A DNA stretch of 64,000 nt, taken from assembly GCF_032854445.1 (NCBI RefSeq), contig NW_027018115.1, forward strand, positions 1 to 64,000, written 5' to 3'. How positions within the stretch are numbered: position 1 is the stretch's first letter; the number at the start of each line of letters is the position of its first letter. The translations under genes were made by a program, and so were the position numbers. This DNA is from Liolophura sinensis (taxonomy: Eukaryota; Mollusca; Polyplacophora; Chitonida; Chitonidae). The notes beneath the pieces were generated by a model. That model worked only from the letters and a program-made list of their open reading frames with translations, was not told where the DNA came from and did not search any database. Positions 51,864 through 62,800 of the stretch are shown here, piece by piece.

Positions 51864-54800
51864 CTAAGCCCATTTAACTCACCCAGCAATTGTCTTACTT
51901 CTAAGTCCAAGACAATCTCAATGTCTTTATCTACGTGTAGAAAAAACCACACCATTCGTACATAAAAAACACAAAGTACTAGATACAGTCTGCTGTAAAA
52001 AGTACACTTAAACACTGACCCACATAAATAAGGTGCCAAAAGATGCGGAATTGGGCCAGGCATCGGCAGCTGTTTCAAAAATGGCAAATTTCCCTGGTTT
52101 CCATGGAGTAAGAGCCGTTGCTGGGCACGTGACAATGACATCAATGATCATTCAATTGTGGCTACAGCCAAAAGTATTGGTCGGAGAGCAACGCGGTTTG
52201 CACCATTCGATTTCTCGTCACAAAATACGTCGGATTAGCCTCTTTCCAGCAACACTAGAACAGGTTTTCTACTTTTGCATTTTTGCCTGGTCTTTTTGTT
52301 AATTGAACTCGGCTACACTGTACTATGTACCATCGCGACTGGTCATTACTATATTCAACTTTTGACTATAAGTTATGTGCCCTTCGGTAGCCCAGAAGAC
52401 GTCAAATCTTTGGGCTAAGCCCATTTAACTCACCCAGCAATTGTCTTACTTCTAAGTCGAAGACAATCTCAATGTCTTTATCTACGTGTAGAAAAACCAC
52501 ACCATTTTTACATAAAAAACACAAGGTACTAAATACAGTCTGCTGTAAAAAGTACAACTGATCACTGAACCACATCAATAAGGTTCTAAAAGATGCGGAA
52601 TTGGCCCAGGCATCGGCAGCTGTTTAAAAAATTGCAAATTTCCCTGGTTTCCATGGAGTAAGAGCCGTTGCTAGGCACGTGACTATGACATCAATGATCA
52701 TTCAATTGTGGCTACAGCCAAAAGTATTGGTCGGAGAGCAACGCGGTTTGCACCATTCGATTTCTCGTCAGAAAATACGTCGGATTAGCCTTTGACCAGC
52801 AGCACTGGAACAGTATTTCCACTTTTGCATTTGTGCTGGTCTTTTTGTTAATGGAAATCGGCTACACTGTACTATGTACCATCGCGACTGGTCATTACTA
52901 TATTCAACTTTTGACTATAAGTTATGTGCCTTTCTGTAGCCCAAAAGACGTCAAATCTTTGGGCTAAGCCCATTTAACTCATCCAGCATTTGTCTTACTT
53001 CTAAGTCCATGACAATCTCAATGTCTTTATCTACGTGTAGAAAAACCACACCATTTGTACATAAAAAACACAAAGTACTCGATACAGTCTGCTGTAAAAA
53101 GTACAATTGAACACTGACCCACATCAATAAGGTGCCTAAAGGTGAGGAATTGGGCCAGGCATCGGCAGCTGTTCAAAAAATTGCAAATTTCCCTGGTTTC
53201 CATGGAGTAAGAGCCGTTGCTGGGCACGTGATTTTGTCATCAATGATCATTCAATTGTCGCTACAGCAAAATTATCGGTCGGAGAGCAACGCGGTTTGCA
53301 CCATTAGATTTTTCGTCACAAAATACGTCGGATTAGCCTCCTACCATCAGCACTGGAACAGTTTTTCCACTTTTGCATTTTTGCCTGGTCTTTTTGTTAA
53401 TTGAAATCGGATACACTGTACTATGTACAATTGCGACTGGTCATTACTATATTCAACTTTTAACTATACGTTATGTGCCCTTCGGTAGCCCAGAAGACGT
53501 CAAATCTTTGGGCTAAGCCCATTTAACTCATCCAGCAATTGTCTTACTTTTAAGTCCACGACAATCTCAATGTCTTTATTTACGTGTAGAAAAACCACAC
53601 CATTCGTACATAAAAAACACAATGTACTAGATACAGTCTGCTGTAAAAAGTACAATTGAACACTGACCCACATCAATAAGGTGCCTAAAGGTGAGGAATT
53701 GGGCCAGGCATCGGCAGCTGTTCAAAAAATTGCAAATTTCCCTGGTTTCCATGGAGTAAGAGCCGTTGCTAGGCACGTGATTTTGTCATCAATGATCATT
53801 CAATTGTCGCTACAGCAAAAGTATTGGTCGGAGAGCAACGCGGTTTGCAGCATTCGATTTCTTGTCACAAAATACGTCGGATTAGCCTTTTACCAGCAGC
53901 ACTGGAACAGTTTTTCCACTTTTGCATTTTTGCCTGGTCTTTTTGTTAATTGAAATCGGATACACTGTACTATGCACAATCGCGACTGGTCGTTACTATA
54001 TTCAACTTTTAACTATACGTTATGTGCCCTTCGGTAGCCCAGAAGACGTCAAATCTTTGGGCTAAGCCCATTTAACTCACCCAGCAATTGTCTTACTTTT
54101 AAGTCCAAGACAATCTCAATGTCTTTATCTACGTGTAGAAAAACCACACCATTCGTACATAAAAAACACAAGGTACTAGATACAGTCTGCTGTAAAAAGT
54201 ACAACTGATCACTGACCCCACATCAATAAGGTTCTAAAAGATGCGGAATTGGCCCATGCATCGGCAGCTGTTTAAAAAATTGCAAATTTCCCTGGTTTCC
54301 ATGGAGTAAGAGCCGTTCCTGGGCATGTGACTATGACATCAATGATCATTCAATTGTGGCTACAGCCAAAAGTAATGGTCGGAGAGCAACGCGGTTTGCA
54401 CCATTCGATTTTTCGTCACAAAATACGTCGGATTAGCCTCCTACCATCAGCACTGGAACAGTTTTTCCACTTTTGCATTTTTGCCTGGTCTTTTTGTTAA
54501 TTGAAATCGGATACACTGTACTATGTACAATTGCGACTGGTCATTACTATATTCAACTTTTAACTATACGTTATGTGCCCTTCGGTAGCCCAGAAGACGT
54601 CAAATCTTTGGGCTAAGCCCATTTAAGTCACCCAGCAATTGTCTTACTTCTAAGTCCATGACAATCTCAATGTCTTTATCTACGTGTAGAGAAACCACAC
54701 CATTTGTACATATAAAACACAAAGTACTAGATACAGTCTGCTGTAAAAAGTACAACTGATCACTGACCCACATCAATAAGGTTCTAAAAGATGCGGAATT

Positions 54801-55353
54801 GGCCCATGCATCGGCAGCTTTTAAAAAATTGCAAATTTCCCTGGTTTCCATGGAGTAAGAGCCGTTGCTGGGCACGTGACTATGACATCAATGATCATTC
54901 AATTGTCGCTACAGCCAAAAGTACTAGTCGGAGAGCAACGCGGTTTGCACCATTCGATTTCTCGTGACAAAATACGTCGGATTAGCTTCTTACCAGCAGC
55001 GCTGGAACAGTTTTTCCACTTTTGCATTTTTGCCTGGTCTTTTTGTTAATTGAAATCGGATACACTGTACTATGCACAATCGCGATTGGTCGTTACCATA
55101 TTCAACTTTTAACTATACGTTATGTGCCCTTCGGTAGCCCAGAAGACGTCAAATCTTTGGGCTCAGCCCATTTAACTCACCCAGCAATTGTCTTACTTCT
55201 AAGTCCAAGACAATCTCAATGTCTTTATCTACGTGTAGAAAAACCACACCATTCGTACATAAAAAACACAATGTACTAGATACAGTCTGCTGTAAAAAGT
55301 ACACTTAAACACTGACCCACATAAATAAGGTGCCAAAAGATGCGGAATTGGGC
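51864..55353 (+). repeat. Array segment, source-like block for the right-edge HOR
   Basis: Covers the end of 51506 and monomers starting at 52057, 52607, 53156, 53705, 54255 and 54805. Those at 52607, 53156 and 53705 match 60229, 60779 and 61328 at an offset of about 7,623 bp. Those at 51506, 52057, 52607 and 53156 match 61877, 62427, 62977 and 63527 at about 10,370 bp. Markers are CTTTGACCAGCAGC, GTGCCTAAAGGTGAGG and, at 54255 and 54805, GGCCCATGCATCGG. Confidence 0.85.
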
Positions 55354-56580
55354 CAGGCATCGCCAGCTGTTTAAAAAATTGCAAATTTCCCTGGTTTCCA
55401 TGGAGTAAGAGCCGTTGTTGGGCACGTGACAATGACATCAATGATCATCCAATTGTGGCTAAAGCAAAAAGTATTGGTTGGTCAGCATCGCGGTTTGCAC
55501 CATTCGATTTCTCGTCACAAAATACGTCGGATTAGCCTCTTACCAGCAGCACTGGAACAGTTTTTCCACTTTTGCATTTTTGCCTGGTCTTTTTGTTATT
55601 TGAAATCGGCTACACTGTACTATGTACCATCGCGACTGGTCATTACTATATTCAAATTTGACTATAAGTTATGTGCCCTTCTTTGGTCTAAGCCCATTTA
55701 ACTCATCCAGCATTTGTCTTACTTCTAAGTCCAAGACAATCTCAATGTCTTTATCTACGTGTAGAAAAACCACACCATTTGTACATAATAAACACAAGGT
55801 ACTAGTTACAGTCTGCTGTAAAAAGTACAACTGATCACTGACCCACATCAATAAGGTCTAAAAGATGCGGAATTGGCCCAGGCATCGGCAGCTGTTTAAA
55901 AAAATTGCAAATTTCTCTGGTTTATATGGAGTAAGAGCCGTTGCTGGGCACGTGACAATGACATCAATGATCATTCAATTGTGGCTACAGCAGAAAGTAT
56001 TGGTCGGACAGCATCGCGGTTTGCAGCATTCGATTTCTCGTCACAAAATATGTCGGATTAGCCTCTTACCAGCAGCACTGGAACAGTTTTTCCACTTTTG
56101 CATTTTTTGCCTTGTCTTTTTCTTATTTGAAATCGTCTACACAGTACTATGTACCATCGCCACTGGTCATTACTATATTCAACTTTTGACTATAAGTTAT
56201 GTGCCCTTCGGTAGCCCAGAAGCCGTCAAATCTTTGGGCTAAGCCCATTTAACTCACCCAGCAATTGTCTTACTTCTAAGTCGAAGACAATCTCAATGTC
56301 TTTATCTACGTGTGGAAAAACCACACCCTTTGTACATAAAAAACACAAGGTACTAGATACAGTCTGCTGTAAAAAGTACAACTGATCACTGACCCACATG
56401 AATAAGGTTCTAAAAGATGCGGAATTGGCCCAGGCATCGGCAGCTGTTTAAAAAATTGCAAATTTCCCTGGTTTCCATGGAGTAAGAGCCGTTGCTAGGC
56501 ACGTGATTTTGTCATCAATGATCATTCAATTGTCGCTACAGCCAAAAGTATTGGTCGGAGAGCAACGCGGTTTGCACCAT
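55354..56580 (+). repeat. S2 short monomer (525 bp) and a diverged monomer
   Basis: The monomer at 55354 has the S2 deletion join CCTTCTTTGGTCTAAG near 55677 but, unlike other S2 copies, is not next to an S1 monomer. The monomer at 55879 (552 bp) is unusually diverged, with TTTCTCTGGTTTATATGG, ATTTTTTGCCTTGTC and CTTTTTCTTATTTG. The left half of the monomer at 56431 resembles 53705-type copies (GTGATTTTGTCATC); its right half is of the dimer type found at 47.1-49.35 kb. Confidence 0.8.
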
Positions 56581-58078
56581 TCGATTTCCCGTCACAAAAT
56601 ACGTCGGATTAGCCTTTTACCAGCAGCACTGGAACAGTTTTTCCACTTTTGCATTTTTGCCTGGTCTTTTTGTTAATTGAAATCGGATACACTGTACTAT
56701 GCACAATCGCGATTGGTCGTTACTATATTCAACTTTTAACTATACGTTATGTGCCCTTCGGTAGCCCAGAAGACGTCAAATCTTTGGGCTAAGCCCATTT
56801 AACTCATCCAGCAATTGTCTTACTTTTAAGTCCAAGACAATCTCAATGTCTTTATCTACGTGTAGAAAAACCACACCATTCGTACATAAAAAACACAATG
56901 TACTAGATACAGTCTGCTGTAAAAAGTACAACTGATCACTGAACCACATCAATAAGGTTCTAAAAGATGCGGAAATGGCCCAGGCATCGGCAGCTGTTTA
57001 AAAAATTGCAAATTTCCCTGGTTTCCATGGAGTAAGAGCCGTTGCTGGGCACGTGACTATGACATCAATGATCATTCAATTGTCGCTACAGCCAAAAGTA
57101 TTGGTCGGAGAGCAACGCGGTTTGCACCATTCGATTTCGCGTGACAAAATACGTCGGATTAGCCTCTTACCAGCAGCACTGGAACAGTTTTTCCACTTTT
57201 GCATTTTTGCCTGGTCTTTTTGTTAATTGAAATCGGATACACTGTACTATGCACAATCGCGACTGGTCGTTACTATATTCAACTTTTAACTATACGTTAT
57301 GTGCCCTTCGGTAGCCCAGAAGACGTCAAATCTTTGGGCTCAGCCCATTTAACTCATCCAGCAATTGTCTTACTTTTAAGTCCAAGACAATCTCAATGTC
57401 TTTATCTACGTGTAGAAAAACCACACCATTCGTACATAAAAAACACAATGTACTAGATACAGTCTGCTGTAAAAAGTACAACTGATCACTGACCCACATC
57501 AATAAGGTTCTAAAAGATGCGGAATTGGGCCAGGCATCGGCAGCTGTTCAAAAATTGCATATTTCCCTGGTTTCCATGGAGTAAGAGCCGTTGCTGGGCA
57601 CGTGACTATGACATCAATGATCATTCAATTGTGGCTACAGCCAAAACTATTGCTCGGAGAGCAACGCGGTTTGCACCATTGGATTTCCCGTCACAAAATA
57701 CGTCGGATTAGCCTCTTACCAGCAACACTAGAACAGGTTTTCTACCTTTGCATTTTTGCCTGGTCTTTTTGTTAATTGAACTCGGGTACACTGTACTATG
57801 TACCATCGCGACTGGTCATTAATATATTCAACTTTTGACTATAAGTTATGTGCCCTTCGGTAGCCCAGAAGACGTCAAATCTTTGGGCTAAGCCCATTTA
57901 ACTCACCCAGCAATTGTCTTACTTCTAAGTCCAAGACAATCTCAATGTCTTTATCTACGTGTAGAAAAACCACACCATTTGTACATAAAAACATAAAGTA
58001 CTAGGTACAGTCTGATGTAAAAAGTACAATTGAACACTGATCCATATTAATAAGGTGCCAAAAGATGCGGAATTGGGC

Positions 58079-58602
58079 CAGGCATCGGCAGCTGTTTTAA
58101 AAATTGCAAATTTCCCTGGTTTCCATAGAGTAGGAGCCGTTGCTGGGCACGTGACTATGATATCAATGATCATTCAATTGTGGCTACAGCCAAAAGTATT
58201 GGTCGGAGAGCAACGCAGTTTGCACCATTCGATTTCTCGTCTAAAAATACGTCGGATTAGCCTCTTACCAGCAGCACTGGAACAGTTTTTCCACTTTTGC
58301 ATTTGTGCCTGGTCTTTTTGTTAATTGAAATCGGCTACACTGTACTATGTACCATCGCGACTGGTCATTACTATATTCAAATTTGACTAAGTTATGTGCC
58401 CTTCTTTGGGCTAAGCCCATTTAACTCATCCAGCATTTGTCTTAGTTCTAAGTCCAAGACAATCTCAATGTCTTTATCTACGTGTAGAAAAACCACACCA
58501 TTTGTACATAAAAAACATAAGGTACTAGATACAGTCTGCTGTAAAAAGTACAACTGATCACTGACCCACATCAATAAGGTTCTAAAAGATGCGGAATTGG
58601 CC
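58079..58602 (+). repeat. Short-subtype monomer S1, 524 bp
   Basis: Has the deletion join CCTTCTTTGGGCTAAGCCC near 58400, TTTGACTAAG, and the CTGATCCATATTAATAAGG tag. It is the cleanest of the three S1 copies. Confidence 0.92.
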
Positions 58603-59128
58603 CAGGCATCGGCAGCTGTTTAAAAAATTGCAAATTTCCCTGGTTTCCATGGAGTAAGAGCCGTTGCTGGGCACGTGACAATGACATCAATGATCATTCA
58701 ATTGTGGCTACAGCAAACAGTATTGGTCGGACAGCATCGCGGTTTGCACCATTCGATTTCTCGTCACAAAATACGTCGGATTAGCCTCTTACCAGCAGCA
58801 CTGGAACAGTTTTTCCACTTTTGCATTTTTGCCAGGTCTTTTTGTTATTTGAAATCGGCTACACTGTACTATGTACAATCGCGACTGGTCATTACTATAT
58901 TCAAATTTGACTATAAGTTATGTGCCCTTCTTTGGTCTAAGCCCATTTAACTCATCCAGCATTTGTCTTACTTCTAAGTCCAAGACAATCTCAATGTCTT
59001 TATCTACGTGTAGAAAAACCACACCATTTGTACATAAAAAACACAAGGTACTAGATACAGTCTGCTGTAAAAAGTACAACTGATCACTGACCCACATCAA
59101 TAAGGTTCTAAAAGATGCGGAATTGGCC
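58603..59128 (+). repeat. Short-subtype monomer S2, 526 bp
   Basis: Has the S2 join CCTTCTTTGGTCTAAG near 58925 and AAATTTGACTATAAG. Its P-type markers GTCGGACAGCATCGCGG and GCCAGGTC link it to the copies at 43349 and 43875. Confidence 0.92.
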
Positions 59129-59866
59129 CAGGCATCGGCAGCTGTTTAAAAAATTGCAAATTTCCCTGGTTTCCATGGAGTAAGAGCCGTTGCTGGGCAC
59201 GTGACAATGACATCAATGATCATTCAATTGTGGCTACAGCAAAAAGTATTGGTCCGACAGCATCGCGGTTTGCAGCATTCGATTTCTCGTCACAAAATAC
59301 GTCGGATTAGCCTTTTACCAGCAGCACTGGAACAGTATTTCCACTTTTGCATTTTTGCCTGGTCTTTTTGTTAATGGAAATCGGATACACTGTACTAGGT
59401 ACAATCGCGACTGGTCATTACTATATTCAACATTTGACTATAAGTTATGTGCCCTTCTGTAGCCCAGAAGACGTCAAATTTTTGGGCTAAGCCCATTTAA
59501 CTCATCCAGCATTTGTCTTACTTCTAAGTCCATGACAATCTCAATGTCTTTATCTACGTGTAGAAAAAGCACACTATTTGTACATAAAAAACACAAAGTA
59601 CTTGATACAGTCTGCTGTAAAAAGTACAATTGAACACTGACCCACATCAATAAGGTGCTAAAAGATGCGGAATTGGGCCAGGCATCGGCAGCTGTTTAAA
59701 AAATTGCAAATTTCCCAGGTTTCCATGGAGTAAGAGCCGATGCTAGGCACGTGATTTTGTCATAAATGATCATTCAATAGTCGCTTCAGCCAAAAGTATT
59801 GGTCGGAGAGCAACGCGGTTTGCACCATTTGATTTCTCGTCAGAAAATACGTCGGATTAGCCTCTT

Positions 59867-62800
59867 ACCAGCAACACTAGAACAGGTTTTCTACTTTTGC
59901 ATTTTTGCCTGGTCTTTTTGTTAATTGAACTCGGCTACACTGTACTATGTACCATCGCGACTGGTCATTACTATATTCAACTTTTGACTATAAGTTATGT
60001 GCCCTTCGGTAGCCCAGAAGACGTCAAATCTTTGGGCTAAGCCCATTTAACTCACCCAGCAATTGTCTTACTTCTAAGTCGAAGACAATCTCAATGTCTT
60101 TATCTACGTGTAGAAAAACCACACCATTTTTACATAAAAAACACAAGGTACTAAATACAGTCTGCTGTAAAAAGTACAACTGATCACTGAACCACATCAA
60201 TAAGGTTCTAAAAGATGCGGAATTGGCCCAGGCATCGGCAGCTGTTTAAAAAATTGCAAATTTCCCTGGTTTCCATGGAGTAAGAGCCGTTGCTAGGCAC
60301 GTGACTATGACATCAATGATCATTCAATTGTGGCTACAGCCAAAAGTATTGGTCGGAGAGCAACGCGGTTTGCACCATTCGATTTCTCGTCACAAAATAC
60401 GTCGGATTAGCCTTTGACCAGCAGCACTGGAACAGTATTTCCACTTTTGCATTTGTGCCTGGTCTTTTTGTTAATGGAAATCGGCTACACTGTACTATGT
60501 ACCATCGCGACTGGTCATTACTATATTCAACTTTTGACTATAAGTTATGTGCCCTTCTGTAGCCCAAAAGACGTCAAATCTTTGGGCTAAGCCCATTTAA
60601 CTCATCCAGCATTTGTCTTACTTCTAAGTCCATGACAATCTCAATGTCTTTATCTACGTGTAGAAAAACCACACCATTTGTACATAAAAAACACAAAGTA
60701 CTAGATACAGTCTGCTGTAAAAAGTACAATTGAACACTGACCCACATCAATAAGGTGCCTAAAGGTGAGGAATTGGGCCAGGCATCGGCAGCTGTTCAAA
60801 AAATTGCAAATTTCCCTGGTTTCCATGGAGTAAGAGCCGTTGGTAGGCACGTGATTTTGTCATCAATGATCATTCAATTGTCGCTACAGCAAAAGTTTCG
60901 GTCGGAGAGCAACGCGGTTTGCACCATTAGATTTTTCGTCACAAAATCCGTCGGATTAGCCTCCTACCATCAGCACTGGAACAGTTTTTCCACTTTTGCA
61001 TTTTTGCCAGGTCTTTTTGTTAATTGAAATCGGATACACTGTACTATGTACAATTGCGACTGGTCATTACTATATTTAACTTTTAACTATACGTTATGTG
61101 CCCTTCGGTAGCCCAGAAGACGTCAAATCTTTGGGCTAAGCCCATTTAACTCATCCAGCAATTGTCTTACTTTTAAGTCCACGACAATCTCAATGTCTTT
61201 ATTTACGTGTAGAAAAACCACACCATTCGTACATAAAAAACACAATGTACTAGATACAGTCTGCTGTAAAAAGTACAATTGAACACTGACCCACATCAAT
61301 AAGGTGCCTAAAGGTGAGGAATTGGGCCAGGCATCGGCAGCTGTTCAAAAAATTGCAAATTTCCCTGGTTTCCATGGAGTAAGAGCCGTTGCTAGGCACG
61401 TGATTTTGTCATCAATGATCATTCAATTGTCGCTACAGCAAAAGTATTGGTCGGAGAGCAACGCGGTTTGCACCATTCGATTTCTCGTCACAAAATACGT
61501 CGGAATAGCCTTTTACCAGCAGCACTGGAACAGTTTTTCCACTTTTGCATTTTTGCCTGGTCTTTTTGTTAATTGAAATCGGATACACTGTACTATGCAC
61601 AATCGCGACTGGTCGTTACTATATTCAACTTTTAACTATACGTTATGTGCCCTTCGGTAGCCCAGAAGACGTCAAATTTTTGGGCTAAGCCCATTTAACT
61701 CACCCAGCAATTGTCTTACTTTTAAGTCCAAGACAATCTCAATGTCTTTATCTACGTGTAGAAAAACCACACCATTCGTACATAAAAAACACAATGTACT
61801 AGATACAGTCTGCTGTAAAAAGTACAACTGATCACTGACCCACATCAATAAGGTTCTAAAAGATGCGGAATTGGCCCATGCATCGGCAGCTGTTTAAAAA
61901 ATTGCAAATTTCCCAGGTTTCCATGGAGTAAGAGCCGATGCTAGGCACGTGATTTTGTCATAAATGATCATTCAATAGTCGCTTCAGCCAAAAGTATTGG
62001 TCGGAGAGCAACGCGGTTTGCACCATTCGATTTCTCGTCAGAAAATACGTCGGATTAGCCTCTTACTAGCAGCACTGGAACAGTTTTTCCACTTTTGCAT
62101 TTTTGTCTGGTCTTTTTGTTAATTGAAATCGGATACACTGTACTATGTACAATCGCGACTGGTAATTACTATATTCAACTTTTGACTATAAGTTATGTGC
62201 CCTTCGGTAGCCCAGAAGACGTCAAATCTTTGGGCTAAGCCCATTTAGCTCACCCAGCAATTGTCTTACTTCTAAGTCCAAGACAATCTCAATGTCTTTA
62301 TCTACGTGTAGAAAAACCACACCATTCGTACATAAAAAACACAAAGTACTAGATACAGTCTGCTGTAAAAAGTACACTTAAACACTGACCCACATAAATA
62401 AGGTGCCAAAAGATGCGGAATTGGGCCAGGCATCGGCAGCTGTTTCAAAAATGGCAAATTTCCCTGGTTTCCATGGAGTAAGAGCCGTTGCTGGGCACGT
62501 GACAATGACATCAATGATCATTCAATTGTGGCTACAGCCAAAAGTATTGGTCGGAGAGCAACGCGGTTTGCACCATTCGATTTCTCGTCACAAAATACGT
62601 CGGATTAGCCTCTTACCAGCAACACTAGAACAGGTTTTCTACTTTTGCATTTTTGCCTGGTCTTTTTGTTAATTGAACTCGGCTACACTGTACTATGTAC
62701 CATCGCGACTGGTCATTACTATATTCAACTTTTGACTATAAGTTATGTGCCCTTCGGTAGCCCAGAAGACGTCAAATCTTTGGGCTAAGCCCATTTAACT

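Larger units (their letters stand above)
56581..59866 (+). repeat. 8.18-kb-spaced duplicated segment, right copy
   Basis: Covers part of 56431 and monomers at 56981, 57531, 58079 (S1, 524 bp), 58603 (S2, 526 bp), 59129 and the left part of 59679. The left copy extends from about 48,400 to 51.7 kb. This copy lacks nearly all the one-base length changes of the left copy, so it is the cleaner representative. It ends at a recombination junction inside the 59679 monomer. Confidence 0.88.
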
